From positions 170,965 to 234,964 of the forward strand of contig NZ_FMYX01000008.1 in NCBI RefSeq assembly GCF_900102675.1: a stretch of 64,000 bases of DNA, given 5' to 3'. The stretch comes from Pseudomonas guariconensis. GTDB taxonomy: Bacteria; Pseudomonadota; Gammaproteobacteria; Pseudomonadales; Pseudomonadaceae. Positions within the stretch are counted from its first letter, which is position 1; the number at the start of each line of letters is the position of its first letter. The notes below the pieces were generated by a model. It did no database searches and was not told where the DNA came from. It worked only from the letters and a program-made list of their open reading frames with translations. Of the stretch, positions 19,531-28,804 are shown in pieces. Position numbers and translations under genes: made by a program.

Positions 19531-21222
19531 ATGCCGGCCGAACGGGCGCTGAGCGTGCTGATCGCCGAAGACGGTGCGGCAGACCGGTTGTTGCTGGCGC
19601 AGATCGTCCGGCGCCAGGGTCATGAAGTGTTCACCGCGGAAAACGGCGAGCAGGCCGTGGCGCTGTTCGCCGAACGGCGGCCGCAGCTGGTGCTGCTCGA
19701 TGCGCTGATGCCGGTGACGGACGGTTTCGAGGCGGCGCGTCGGATCAAGGCGCTGGCCGGCGAAGCGCTGGTGCCGATCATCTTTCTCACCTCGCTCAAC
19801 GAGCAGGACGCCTTGGTGCGCTGCCTGGAAGCCGGCGGCGACGACTTCATGGCCAAGCCCTACAGCGCGGTGATCCTCGGCGCCAAGATCCGCGCCATGG
19901 ATCGGCTGCGTCGGTTGCATGCCACGGTGCTCGAGCAGCGAGACCAGATCGCCCGGCATCATCATCACCTGCTCAACGAGCAACGGGTCGCCAAGGCGGT
20001 GTTCGACAAGGTGGCCCATGCCGGATGCCTACGCGCGCCCAACATTCGCTACCTGCAATCTCCCTACGCGCTGTTCAATGGCGACCTGTTGCTGGCGGCC
20101 TATACCCCCAACGGCAACCTGCATGTGCTGCTGGGCGACTTTACCGGTCATGGCTTGCCCGCCGCGATTGGCGCCATGCCTTTGGCCGAGGTGTTCTACG
20201 GCATGGCCGCCAAGGGCCATGGTGTCGCAGAAACGCTGCGGGAGATGAACGCCAAGCTCAAGCACATCCTGCCAGTGGACATGTTCTGCTGCGCCCTGAT
20301 GCTCGACCTGAGCTATCAACGTGGCACGGTGGAGGTCTGGAACGGCGGCATGCCGGATGGTTACCGTTTGTCCGCTACAGGAGAGGTGCTGGCCACGCTG
20401 CAATCGAGGCACCTGCCACTGGGCATCCTCTCGCCAGAGCGCTTCGATGACAGCACCGAGGTGTTGCCGCTGGCGGTGGGCGAGCGGCTTTTGCTGCTTT
20501 CCGATGGCGTGGTCGATACCTGCGATGACCAGGAGCGGTTATTCGGCGTGCAGCGCCTGGAGCAGGTGCTGCGCGCCAATCGCGATCCGGCGCAGTTGCT
20601 GCCGGAGCTGATGCAAGCACTGGAGCATTTTGGCGGGCGCCCCCGGGACGATATCAGCCTGTGTGACGTGTCCATGGTCGAGCCCCAGTGGCAGGCGCCA
20701 GCGGCCGTGCCCGACAGCGAGGTCAGCCGATCTGGTCCGTTGCATTGGTCGTTGCACTTCGAATTGCGTGGCGAAAGCTTGAAACGTTTCAATCCCGTGC
20801 CATACCTCGTTCAACTGCTGCAGGAGATCCATGGCCTGCGGCCAAACGGTGGCCTGTTGCACACAGTCCTGAGCGAGTTGTACGCCAACGCCCTGGAACA
20901 TGGGGTGCTTGGCCTGGATTCGCGTCTCAAGCACGACGCCCAAGGATTTGCCGACTACTACCGCGAGCGTAGCCTTCGCTTGGCGCGACAGGATGACGGC
21001 TTCGTGCGAATCGATCTGGAAGTTGAACCCTGGGCCAGGGGCGGGCGTCTGAAGATCGACGTACGCGACAGCGGCCTGGGATTCGACGTTGCCCAGGTGC
21101 TGTCCGGCCAGCGGCAGGCCCAGGGGTTGAGCGGGCGCGGACTGAACCTGGTGCGCAGCCTCAGCCAGAGCGCCGAGTGGCTTGAGGGTGGACGTTGTGC
21201 GCGGGTGGTATTCTGTTGGTGA
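19531..21222 (+). CDS. hsbR: HsbR: response regulator with PP2C phosphatase and HATPase anti-sigma kinase domains
   Basis: About 563 residues: a receiver domain (1-125, phosphoacceptor Asp in LVLLDALMPVTDGF), a linker helix, a SpoIIE-type PP2C phosphatase domain (about 150-385, metal ligands around LLGDFTGHGLPAA and the later GGRPRDDISLC) and a C-terminal HATPase_c domain (about 420-560, ELYANALEHGVLGLD and GRGLNLVRSL). It takes phosphoryl groups from HptB and switches the phosphorylation state of HsbA. The ATG at 19531 is chosen; a TTG at 19519 would overlap the hsbA stop and is an alternative. Confidence 0.9.
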   Translation: MPAERALSVLIAEDGAADRLLLAQIVRRQGHEVFTAENGEQAVALFAERRPQLVLLDALMPVTDGFEAARRIKALAGEALVPIIFLTSLNEQDALVRCLEAGGDDFMAKPYSAVILGAKIRAMDRLRRLHATVLEQRDQIARHHHHLLNEQRVAKAVFDKVAHAGCLRAPNIRYLQSPYALFNGDLLLAAYTPNGNLHVLLGDFTGHGLPAAIGAMPLAEVFYGMAAKGHGVAETLREMNAKLKHILPVDMFCCALMLDLSYQRGTVEVWNGGMPDGYRLSATGEVLATLQSRHLPLGILSPERFDDSTEVLPLAVGERLLLLSDGVVDTCDDQERLFGVQRLEQVLRANRDPAQLLPELMQALEHFGGRPRDDISLCDVSMVEPQWQAPAAVPDSEVSRSGPLHWSLHFELRGESLKRFNPVPYLVQLLQEIHGLRPNGGLLHTVLSELYANALEHGVLGLDSRLKHDAQGFADYYRERSLRLARQDDGFVRIDLEVEPWARGGRLKIDVRDSGLGFDVAQVLSGQRQAQGLSGRGLNLVRSLSQSAEWLEGGRCARVVFCW

Positions 21223-21282
21223 GCAGCTGGCGCCGGACCCTGCGCAAGCAGGCCCCATGGACTTGATCAAAGGAGTGAGCAA

Positions 21283-21630
21283 GTGGCTGACATGCATATC
21301 GACCCGAAGATCCTCAGTGACCTGCAAGAGGTCATGGAGGAGGGGTATCTGCAATTGCTCGAGACTTTTCTGGAAGACTCCGAGCGCCGCCTAGACCAAT
21401 TGCACGGGGCCCGCAGCGCCGAGGAGCTGGGCTTGGCGGCCCACAGCTTCAAGGGCAGCAGCGGCAACATGGGCGCGGTGGGCCTGGCCGAGCTGTGTCG
21501 GCAGTTGGAGGAGCGTGTGCGAAAGCATTCTCTGTATGGCATCGAGGACCTGATCAACCGGATCGACCAGGAGTATCTCGAGGTTCAGCGCTTCTACCGC
21601 GCCGAGCGCGCGCGTATTTCCGCAGGTTGA
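21283..21630 (+). CDS. hptB: Histidine phosphotransfer protein HptB
   Basis: 115 residues, a single Hpt domain, with the phosphorylated His54 in AAHSFKGSSGNMG. In P. aeruginosa HptB receives phosphate from several hybrid sensor kinases of the Gac network and passes it to HsbR. A GTG start at 21283 is selected because AGGAG lies 7 bases upstream; the ATG three codons later lacks that spacing. Confidence 0.9.
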   Translation: MADMHIDPKILSDLQEVMEEGYLQLLETFLEDSERRLDQLHGARSAEELGLAAHSFKGSSGNMGAVGLAELCRQLEERVRKHSLYGIEDLINRIDQEYLEVQRFYRAERARISAG

Positions 21631-21637
21631 AGCAACC

Positions 21638-21653
21638 TGGCGCGACTTTTGCC
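21638..21653 (+). promoter_or_regulatory. Sigma-54 promoter of fliK
   Basis: TGGCGCGACTTTTGCC has GG at 21639-21640 and GC at 21651-21652. It differs from TGGCACG-N4-TTGC at one position only. It sits 48 bases before fliK and 8 bases after the hptB stop. Confidence 0.87.
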
Positions 21654-21700
21654 TGTCTTTGCCTGGACGATTCACGATTATTCGGCGCGGAGACCTTTCA

Positions 21701-22972
21701 ATGCCTGTCGCATCCAATCCTTTGCTGCAAGCCAGTGTGGTGAGCAAGCCATCGCGCGCGGCTGCTCAGACGGCGGACAAGCCGCAGGCGGCGGGCTCCC
21801 AGACGGGGGGCTTCGATCAGGTCATGGCCCGCCAGGGGCGTGATGACAAGGCGACCCAAGCCAAGGCCAAGGACAAATCCGACAGTGCGATCGACGGCAA
21901 GACCGAGCCTGCCGATACGCAGCCGGTTGCCGATGGCGGCAAAAGCTTGCCAATGGTCGATCAAACCAGCGACAGCAGCGAATCGAGCTTGCTCGATGCC
22001 AGCCTCGTGGCCGGGCAGGTCACCGATGCCCAGCCTGGCGCGCAATTGATTCAGGCGCAGGCAGAGGCAGTGGCGCCTGTGCTGCAGGCCGCGGTGCAGC
22101 CTCAGGCCGCGCCTGTCGAGACGCCGTCGGAGCAGGCGCCGGCCGTGGAGGATTTCGACCCTGCGGCCGATCCGTTGGCCAACCTGCCGACCTTGCGCCT
22201 GGCCCTGGAACAAAGTGCACAGGCCAAAGGGACGACCTCCGCCCATGCGGCGCCCACCAGTCAAAGTGACAGCGGCCAGCCCGACGATGGGCAGGTAGCC
22301 GTCAATACCTTGGCGAGCCTGATCGACAAACCGCAAGCTGAAGGCGACACCTCGCAGCCAGGTGACAAAGCCTTCAGCGAGCTGCTCGATAACGGCTTGA
22401 AGGATACCAAGAGCGCCAGCAGCGACACGCGGGTCGACGACTTCGCCAATCGCCTGGCCAGCCTGACCCAGGCCGCAACGCCCAAGACCGCCAATGCCGT
22501 ACCGCCCAGCCCACTGCATCAGCCGCTGCCGATGAACCAGAACGCCTGGGCCGAAGGATTGGTGAATCGCGTCATGTACCTGTCCAGCCAGAACCTCAAG
22601 TCCGCAGACATTCAACTCGAACCCGCCGAGTTGGGCCGCCTGGACATCCGCGTCAATGTCGCGGCGGATCAGTCTACCCAGGTCACCTTCATCAGTGGTC
22701 ACGCCGGGGTGCGTGACGCTCTGGACAGTCAGGTGCATCGCCTGCGCGAACTGTTCGCCCAGCAGGGTCTGGCCCAGCCTGATGTCAACGTTGCCGATCA
22801 ATCCCGCGGCCAGCAGCAACAGCAGGCTCAGCAGGAGGGCTCGAACCTGTCCGGGGTCGCGGCGCGGCGCGCCACGGCCGGTGGCGAGGACGATGGTGAA
22901 CTGGCCGATGGTGCACAGCCGGTCGAACATCAGGTGGTGATCGGCGACAGCGCCGTCGATTACTACGCCTGA
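21701..22972 (+). CDS. fliK: Flagellar hook-length control protein FliK
   Basis: 423 residues: a long disordered Ala/Gln/Asp-rich N-terminal ruler (1-280) and the conserved C-terminal Flg_hook domain (about 285-375, WAEGLVNRVMYLSSQNLKSA and ELGRLDIRVNV), which touches FlhB to switch export from hook to filament subunits. The ATG at 21701 follows the sigma-54 promoter by the right distance; an earlier ATG is upstream of a plausible leader. A GC-rich hairpin (22973-22989, GGGCTGC/GCAGCCC) begins right at the stop codon but has no T-run. A second FliK-like protein is encoded at 46588-48153. Confidence 0.93.
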   Translation: MPVASNPLLQASVVSKPSRAAAQTADKPQAAGSQTGGFDQVMARQGRDDKATQAKAKDKSDSAIDGKTEPADTQPVADGGKSLPMVDQTSDSSESSLLDASLVAGQVTDAQPGAQLIQAQAEAVAPVLQAAVQPQAAPVETPSEQAPAVEDFDPAADPLANLPTLRLALEQSAQAKGTTSAHAAPTSQSDSGQPDDGQVAVNTLASLIDKPQAEGDTSQPGDKAFSELLDNGLKDTKSASSDTRVDDFANRLASLTQAATPKTANAVPPSPLHQPLPMNQNAWAEGLVNRVMYLSSQNLKSADIQLEPAELGRLDIRVNVAADQSTQVTFISGHAGVRDALDSQVHRLRELFAQQGLAQPDVNVADQSRGQQQQQAQQEGSNLSGVAARRATAGGEDDGELADGAQPVEHQVVIGDSAVDYYA

Positions 22973-23045
22973 GGGCTGCGGCGCAGCCCATCTCAGGCCG
23001 TCACCAGCTCCTACGCTTGTCGGTTGCTCCCGCTCGGCTCAAATC

Positions 23046-23061
23046 TGGCATAACACTTGCT
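23046..23061 (+). promoter_or_regulatory. Sigma-54 promoter of the fliL operon
   Basis: TGGCATAACACTTGCT has GG at 23047-23048 and GC at 23059-23060, with the correct spacing. It lies 51 bases before fliL and should drive fliLMNOPQR-flhB. Confidence 0.9.
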
Positions 23062-23111
23062 CAAGCCACGTCATCCTTCTTTGAAACCCCGATGGACGAC
23101 GGATTATTGGC

Positions 23112-23609
23112 ATGGCGAAGAGCGAAGCAGTCAAAGACCCCGCCACTAAAGGCAAACTCAAGCTGATCCTCCTGCTGGTGCTCGCATTGCTGCTGGCCGT
23201 AGGCCTGTCGGTGGGCGCCACGTGGTTCGTCATGCACAAGAGCGAGTCGGCACCCGCTGTCGATCCTGCCCAGGCCAACGTCAAGGCGGCGGCGATCTAT
23301 GAGCCGCTGGCGCCGGCTTTCGTGGTCAATTTCAACCAGAACGGCCGCCAGCGCTACATGCAGGTGAGCATCACCATGCAGGGGCGCAACCAGGCCGACC
23401 TGGACGCACTCAAGGTGCACATGCCTGTGATCCGCAACAACCTGGTCATGATGTTCTCGGGACAAGGTTTCGACACCCTGGCCAGCAGCCCGGTAGGCCA
23501 GGAGATGCTGCGCCAGAAGGCCACCGCGGTGGTGCAGGAAGTGGCGCAGAAGGAAGTCGGCAAGCCGGTCGTGGACCAGCTGCTGTTCACCAATTTCGTA
23601 TTGCAGTAG
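23112..23609 (+). CDS. fliL: Flagellar basal body-associated protein FliL
   Basis: 165 residues with a single N-terminal membrane helix (about 15-40) and a periplasmic stomatin-like FliL domain (about 60-165). FliL rings surround the stators and support motor function under load. It is the first gene of the fliLMNOPQR-flhB operon, 9 bases before fliM. Confidence 0.95.
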   Translation: MAKSEAVKDPATKGKLKLILLLVLALLLAVGLSVGATWFVMHKSESAPAVDPAQANVKAAAIYEPLAPAFVVNFNQNGRQRYMQVSITMQGRNQADLDALKVHMPVIRNNLVMMFSGQGFDTLASSPVGQEMLRQKATAVVQEVAQKEVGKPVVDQLLFTNFVLQ

Positions 23610-23618
23610 GAGCCCGAA

Positions 23619-24587
23619 ATGGCCGTGCAGGACCTGCTGTCCCAGGATGAGATCGACGCCCTGTTGCATGGCGTCGATGATGGTCTGGTACAAACCGAAA
23701 GCGCCGCCGAGCCCGGTGGCGTCAAAAGCTATGACCTGACCAGCCAGGATCGGATCGTCCGCGGACGCATGCCGACCCTGGAGATGATCAACGAACGCTT
23801 CGCCCGCTATACCCGCATCAGCATGTTCAACCTGCTGCGTCGCTCCGCCGACGTGGCGGTCGGCGGCGTGCAGGTGATGAAGTTCGGCGAGTACGTGCAT
23901 TCGCTGTATGTCCCGACCAGTCTGAACCTGGTCAAGATCAAGCCGCTGCGCGGCACTTCGTTGTTCATCCTCGACGCCAAGCTGGTGTTCAAGCTGGTGG
24001 ACAACTTCTTCGGTGGCGATGGCCGTCACGCCAAGATCGAAGGTCGTGAATTCACGCCCACCGAGCTGCGCGTGGTGCGCATGGTGCTCGACCAGGCCTT
24101 CGTCGACCTCAAGGAAGCCTGGCAGGCAATCATGCCGATCAACTTCGAGTACATAAACTCCGAGGTCAACCCGGCCATGGCCAACATCGTCGGCCCGAGC
24201 GAGGCGGTGGTGGTCTCGACGTTCCATATCGAACTGGACGGCGGTGGCGGCGACCTGCACGTGACCATGCCGTACTCGATGATCGAACCGGTGCGCGAGA
24301 TGCTCGATGCGGGCTTCCAGTCCGACCTGGACGACCAGGACGAGCGTTGGGTCAAGGCCCTGCGCGAAGACGTGCTCGATGTCAGCGTGCCGCTCTCGGC
24401 CACCGTGGCCCGCCGTCAGCTCAAGCTGCGCGACATCCTGCACATGCAGCCGGGCGATGTGATCCCCGTCGAGTTGCCCGAGCACCTGGTGCTGCGCGCC
24501 AACGGCGTGCCGTCGTTCAAGGCGCGCCTGGGCTCGCACAAGGGCACCTTGTCGCTGCAGATCATCGACCCGATCGAACGTCGCTGA
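23619..24587 (+). CDS. fliM: Flagellar motor switch protein FliM
   Basis: 322 residues: the N-terminal CheY-P binding peptide LLSQDEIDALLHG (6-18), a linker, the middle CheC-like domain (about 45-230) with the GGxG loop, and the C-terminal SpoA domain that pairs with FliN (about 255-320). It forms the C-ring wall and carries the switching signal. The N-terminal peptide is worth comparing with the CheA repeats described at 35748-36158. Confidence 0.97.
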   Translation: MAVQDLLSQDEIDALLHGVDDGLVQTESAAEPGGVKSYDLTSQDRIVRGRMPTLEMINERFARYTRISMFNLLRRSADVAVGGVQVMKFGEYVHSLYVPTSLNLVKIKPLRGTSLFILDAKLVFKLVDNFFGGDGRHAKIEGREFTPTELRVVRMVLDQAFVDLKEAWQAIMPINFEYINSEVNPAMANIVGPSEAVVVSTFHIELDGGGGDLHVTMPYSMIEPVREMLDAGFQSDLDDQDERWVKALREDVLDVSVPLSATVARRQLKLRDILHMQPGDVIPVELPEHLVLRANGVPSFKARLGSHKGTLSLQIIDPIERR

Positions 24588-24634
24588 CGGCGTGCCGGTC
24601 GCTCCTTCCGAATTGAATGCCTGTCGAGGACATC

Positions 24635-25099
24635 ATGGCTAACGAAAACGAAATCACCTCCCCGGAGGAACAGGCTCTGGCCGATGAGTGGGCTGCCGCC
24701 CTGCAGGAAACCGGCGACGCCGGCCAGGCCGACATCGATGCACTGCTGGCTGCCGACAGCGGCAAGTCCGGCGCCGGCCGCCTGCCGATGGAAGAGTTCG
24801 CAAGCTCCCCCAAGCCCAATGAAAACGTCAGCCTCGAGGGGCCGAACCTGGATGTGATCCTGGATATCCCGGTGAACATTTCCATGGAAGTGGGCAGCAC
24901 CGAAATCAGCATCCGCAACTTGCTGCAGCTCAACCAGGGCTCGGTGATCGAGCTTGATCGCCTGGCGGGCGAGCCGTTGGACGTGCTGGTCAACGGCACC
25001 TTGATCGCCCACGGCGAGGTGGTGGTGGTCAACGAGAAGTTCGGCATCCGCCTGACCGACGTGATCAGCCCCAGCGAACGCATCAAGAAGCTGCGCTGA
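24635..25099 (+). CDS. fliN: Flagellar motor switch protein FliN
   Basis: 154 residues: an N-terminal extension with a GQADIDALLAAD segment (about 31-42) and the C-terminal SpoA domain (about 75-150). It forms the bottom of the C-ring and docks FliH. The ATG at 24635 (MANENEITSPEEQALADEW) is chosen because other Pseudomonas FliN proteins start there; an ATG six codons upstream exists. Confidence 0.95.
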   Translation: MANENEITSPEEQALADEWAAALQETGDAGQADIDALLAADSGKSGAGRLPMEEFASSPKPNENVSLEGPNLDVILDIPVNISMEVGSTEISIRNLLQLNQGSVIELDRLAGEPLDVLVNGTLIAHGEVVVVNEKFGIRLTDVISPSERIKKLR

Positions 25100-25546
25100 G
25101 TGAAGGGGTCGATGCGGGCCGTGATGGCCTTCGGCGCATTGCTCGTCAGCGAGACGGTGATCGCGGCCACCCAGGCAGCGGCACCCGCTGCGGCCGCACC
25201 CGGCAGCCTCAGCGGGCAGTTGGCACAGATGGTCTTCGGCCTGTTGCTGGTGGTCGGCCTGATCTTCGCCCTTGCCTGGTTGCTGCGCCGCATGCAGGGC
25301 GCGACACCGCGCGGTGGGCAGGTGATCGATATCGTCGGCAGCCGGACGATCGGCCCGCGTGACCGCCTGCTGCTGGTGCAGGTGGGCAAGGAGCAGATCC
25401 TCATCGGTCACTCGCCCGGCAACATCGAGGCATTGCATGTGTTGGCCGAGCCTGTGGAGGTGCCCGCCAGTGCCCGCCCGGCCACGCCGGAGTTCGCCCA
25501 GCGGCTGCTCGAGCTGATGGGCAAGGATCAGAAGGACAAGAAGTGA
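25100..25546 (+). CDS. fliO: Flagellar export protein FliO
   Basis: 148 residues from the GTG right after the fliN stop, or 144 from the ATG at 25112; neither Shine-Dalgarno is decisive. A signal-like N-terminal helix is followed by a strong membrane helix (about 45-65) and a cytoplasmic FliO domain with [19 protein letters not shown]. FliO is a scaffold for assembly of the FliP ring. It overlaps fliP by one base. Confidence 0.9.
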   Translation: MKGSMRAVMAFGALLVSETVIAATQAAAPAAAAPGSLSGQLAQMVFGLLLVVGLIFALAWLLRRMQGATPRGGQVIDIVGSRTIGPRDRLLLVQVGKEQILIGHSPGNIEALHVLAEPVEVPASARPATPEFAQRLLELMGKDQKDKK

Positions 25547-26301
25547 TGACCGGCGCATTGCGCTCATTGTTGACCCTGGCGCTGCTGCTGGCTGCGCCGA
25601 TGGCCTTGGCTGCCGACCCGCTGTCGATTCCGGCCATCACCCTGTCCAATGGGGCGGACGGCCAGCAGGAGTATTCGGTCAGCCTGCAAATCCTGCTGAT
25701 CATGACGGCGCTGAGTTTCATTCCGGCGTTCGTCATCCTGATGACCAGCTTCACCCGCATCATCATTGTCTTTTCCATCCTGCGTCAGGCCCTGGGCCTG
25801 CAGCAGACGCCTTCGAACCAGGTGCTGACCGGCATGGCGTTGTTCCTGACGCTGTTCATCATGGCCCCGGTGTTCGACCGGGTGAACCAGGACGCCATCC
25901 AGCCCTACCTGAACGAGCAGATGACCGCCCAGCAAGCCATCGACAAGGCCCAGGGGCCGCTGAAGGACTTCATGCTGGCCCAGACCCGGCAAAGCGACCT
26001 GGACCTGTTCGTGCGCCTGTCCAAACGCACCGACATCGCCAGCCCTGAACAGGCGCCATTGACCATCCTGGTACCGGCGTTCGTCACCTCGGAGCTCAAG
26101 ACCGCGTTCCAGATCGGCTTCATGATCTTCATTCCGTTCTTGATCATCGACATGGTGGTGGCCAGCGTGCTGATGGCCATGGGCATGATGATGCTCTCGC
26201 CGCTGATCATCTCGCTGCCGTTCAAGATCATGCTGTTCGTCCTGGTCGATGGCTGGGCGTTGATCATGGGTACCCTGGCCGGCAGTTTCGGTGGCGTCTG
26301 A
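25546..26301 (+). CDS. fliP: Flagellar export gate protein FliP
   Basis: 251 residues: a cleavable signal peptide ([22 protein letters not shown]), then four membrane helices and the FliP/SpaP family core ([20 protein letters not shown] and [20 protein letters not shown]). Five FliP molecules form the core of the export gate with FliQ and FliR. The ATG overlaps the fliO stop (TGATG); a GTG one codon earlier is possible. Confidence 0.96.
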   Translation: MTGALRSLLTLALLLAAPMALAADPLSIPAITLSNGADGQQEYSVSLQILLIMTALSFIPAFVILMTSFTRIIIVFSILRQALGLQQTPSNQVLTGMALFLTLFIMAPVFDRVNQDAIQPYLNEQMTAQQAIDKAQGPLKDFMLAQTRQSDLDLFVRLSKRTDIASPEQAPLTILVPAFVTSELKTAFQIGFMIFIPFLIIDMVVASVLMAMGMMMLSPLIISLPFKIMLFVLVDGWALIMGTLAGSFGGV

Positions 26302-26322
26302 GGCCATCAAGGAGAGCCCTGT

Positions 26323-26592
26323 ATGACACCTGAAGTAGCCTTGGATTTGTTCCGCGATGCCCTCTGGATGACGGCCATGATGGTGGCCATCCTGGTAGTG
26401 CCAAGCCTGCTGGTCGGTCTGGTGGTGGCGATGTTCCAGGCGGCGACCCAGATCAACGAACAGACGCTCAGTTTCCTGCCGCGCCTGCTGGTGATGCTGG
26501 TGACCCTGATTGTCGTCGGGCCTTGGCTCCTGCAGCGTTTCATGGAGTATTTCAATCGCCTGTACACCAGCATTCCGCAGCTGATTGGTTGA
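26323..26592 (+). CDS. fliQ: Flagellar export gate protein FliQ
   Basis: 89 residues with two membrane helices (about 17-40 and 50-75), the usual FliQ size and pattern. Four FliQ subunits close the side of the FliP-FliR gate. It lies 21 bases after fliP and 7 bases before fliR. Confidence 0.95.
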   Translation: MTPEVALDLFRDALWMTAMMVAILVVPSLLVGLVVAMFQAATQINEQTLSFLPRLLVMLVTLIVVGPWLLQRFMEYFNRLYTSIPQLIG

Positions 26593-26599
26593 TGCGGCC

Positions 26600-27376
26600 A
26601 TGCTGGAGCTGACCGACAGTCAGATTGGCACTTGGGTCGCCACGTTCATCCTGCCGTTGTTCAGAGTGACGGCGGTTCTGATGACCATGCCGATTTTTGG
26701 CACACGGATGCTGCCCGCGCGCATCCGCCTCTACGCTGCCTTGGCTATCACGGTTGTTATCGTGCCGGGATTGCCGCCATTGCCAGAATTCGACCCGTTG
26801 AGCTTGCGTGGCATGTTGCTGTGTGGGGAACAGATCATCGTCGGTGCAGTGTTCGGGCTTGCCCTGCAAATGCTCTTTCAGGCATTCGTGGTAGCGGGGC
26901 AGATCATCGCTGTGCAGATGGGTATGGCATTTGCCTCTATGGTTGATCCTGCCAATGGTGTCAACGTGGCGGTCGTCAGCCAATTCATGACAATGTTGGT
27001 CAGCGTGTTGTTCCTGGTGATGAACGGACACTTGGTGGTGTTCGAAGTGCTGACCGAGAGCTTTACTACCTTGCCGGTGGGCAGTGCGTTGGTAGTCAAT
27101 CATTTCTGGGAGATGGCCGGACGGTTGAGTTGGGTGCTGGGCGCCGCCTTGCTGTTGGTGTTGCCGGCGATTACCGCGCTGTTGGTCATCAATATCGCTT
27201 TTGGCGTAATGTCACGCGCGGCGCCCCAACTGAACATCTTCTCCATTGGCTTTCCGCTGACCTTGGTATTGGGCATGGTCATCTTTTGGATCGCCTTGGC
27301 CGACATGCTTTCCCATTATCAATTGTTGGCCAGCGAGGCGCTGCAATGGCTGCGTGAGCTGGCAAGGGCGCGCTGA
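26600..27376 (+). CDS. fliR: Flagellar export gate protein FliR
   Basis: 258 residues with about six membrane helices, matching FliR. The start at 26600 (MLELTDSQIGTW) fits the family; the preceding TTG overlaps fliQ. From here through flhB the third codon positions look visibly less GC-rich (many TTG leucine codons) than in fliM-fliP. It is 2 bases upstream of flhB. Confidence 0.95.
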   Translation: MLELTDSQIGTWVATFILPLFRVTAVLMTMPIFGTRMLPARIRLYAALAITVVIVPGLPPLPEFDPLSLRGMLLCGEQIIVGAVFGLALQMLFQAFVVAGQIIAVQMGMAFASMVDPANGVNVAVVSQFMTMLVSVLFLVMNGHLVVFEVLTESFTTLPVGSALVVNHFWEMAGRLSWVLGAALLLVLPAITALLVINIAFGVMSRAAPQLNIFSIGFPLTLVLGMVIFWIALADMLSHYQLLASEALQWLRELARAR

Positions 27377-27378
27377 GC

Positions 27379-28521
27379 ATGGCAGAGAGCGAAAGCGGTC
27401 AGGACAAGACAGAAGAGCCCACCGACAAACGCCGGCGCGATGCGCGTGAAAAGGGCGAGGTGGCCCGTTCCAAGGAACTCAACACGGTAGCGGTGACCCT
27501 TGCCGGTGCGGGCAGTTTGTTGGCATTCGGTGGGTTTCTGGCGGAAACGCTCATGGATCTGATGCGTTTGAGTTTTAGTCTCACCCGGGAGATGGTGGTG
27601 GACGAAAGCGCCATGGGAGGGTTGCTCCTGGCCTCGGGCAAGATGGCGATCTGGGCGGTGCAGCCAGTGTTGATCCTGCTGTTCGTGATTTCCTTCATCG
27701 CGCCGATCGCTCTGGGCGGTTTTCTGTTCTCTGGAAGTTTGTTGCAGCCGAAGTTCAGTCGCATGAACCCGTTGTCGGGTATCAAACGCATGTTCTCCCT
27801 CAATGCGCTGACTGAGCTGCTCAAGGCCCTTGCCAAATTCTTCGTGATCCTGCTGGTGGCACTGGCGGTGTTGTCCAATGATCGTGAGGCGTTGTTGGCG
27901 ATCGCCAATGAGCCGCTTGATCAAGCCATCATCCATAGCGTCCAGGTGGTCGGGTGGAGTGCATTGTGGATGGCTGCCGGGTTGTTGTTGATCGCGGTGG
28001 TGGATGTGCCGTTCCAAATTTGGCAGGCGCATAACAAGTTGAAGATGACCAAGCAGGAAGTGAAGGACGAATACAAGGATTCGGAAGGCAAGCCTGAGGT
28101 CAAGCAACGGATCCGTCAGTTGCAGCGCGAAGCCTCGCAGCGGCGCATGATGGCGGCGGTGCCCGATGCCGATGTGATCATCACCAACCCCACGCACTAT
28201 GCCGTGGCGCTCAAGTACGACCCGGAGTCGGGTGGTGTGGCGCCTTTGCTGCTGGCCAAGGGGACGGACTTCATCGCGTTGAAGATCCGCGAGATCGGGG
28301 TTGAGCACCAGGTGCAGATCCTTGAGTCGCCGGCGTTGGCGCGGGCGATCTACTACTCCACCGAGCTTGAGCAGGAGATTCCGGCGGGGTTGTACCTGGC
28401 GGTGGCGCAGGTGCTGGCTTATGTGTTCCAGATCCGGCAATACCGGGCGGGGAAGGGCAAGGCGCCGGAGCCTTTGAAGCCTGATTTGCCGATTCCGCCG
28501 GATTTGCGGCGTGATCGGTGA
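27379..28521 (+). CDS. flhB: Flagellar export switch protein FlhB
   Basis: 380 residues: an N-terminal charged tail, four membrane helices (about 30-210) and the cytoplasmic FlhB-C domain with the autocleavage motif NPTH (Asn270-His273). Self-cleavage between Asn and Pro, together with FliK, switches export from rod/hook to filament proteins. It is the last gene of the fliL operon. A stand-alone relative of its C-terminal domain lies at 46253-46591. Confidence 0.96.
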   Translation: MAESESGQDKTEEPTDKRRRDAREKGEVARSKELNTVAVTLAGAGSLLAFGGFLAETLMDLMRLSFSLTREMVVDESAMGGLLLASGKMAIWAVQPVLILLFVISFIAPIALGGFLFSGSLLQPKFSRMNPLSGIKRMFSLNALTELLKALAKFFVILLVALAVLSNDREALLAIANEPLDQAIIHSVQVVGWSALWMAAGLLLIAVVDVPFQIWQAHNKLKMTKQEVKDEYKDSEGKPEVKQRIRQLQREASQRRMMAAVPDADVIITNPTHYAVALKYDPESGGVAPLLLAKGTDFIALKIREIGVEHQVQILESPALARAIYYSTELEQEIPAGLYLAVAQVLAYVFQIRQYRAGKGKAPEPLKPDLPIPPDLRRDR

Positions 28522-28687
28522 GTTGCTTTAGGTTGCATTGGTTGGTGTTGGGGCTTGTGGGCATATCCGTTTGATGTGTCGACGCTGATTCACCTTTGCG
28601 CCCTTACGGCGGGTCACTTGGTCTTGGTCAAAGTAACCAAAGCCGCTGCGCCTCAGCATTCGCCCCGCTCGTGGCGGTGAGCTGTTG

Positions 28688-28720
28688 GGCCTATTCGCGG
28701 GTTTACCCGCGAAAGGGCCG
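28688..28720. repeat. REP-type palindrome
   Basis: GCCTATTCGCGGGTTTACCC followed by GCGAAAGGGCC contains the inverted repeat TTCGCGGGT / ACCCGCGAA. This is the core of the P. putida REP family. A related but degenerate copy is at 56757-56794. Confidence 0.75.
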
Positions 28721-28804
28721 GAGCAGGCGAAAAGCGCCACCCCCAGAAAACTGGATACACACACGATCCAGAAAACTCCCCCAAAAAAGGCCCAACTCAA
28801 AAGT

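Noticed and set aside
23619..24587. FliM start further upstream
   Set aside because: The ATG at 23619 begins exactly at the conserved CheY-binding N-terminus and follows fliL by 9 bases.
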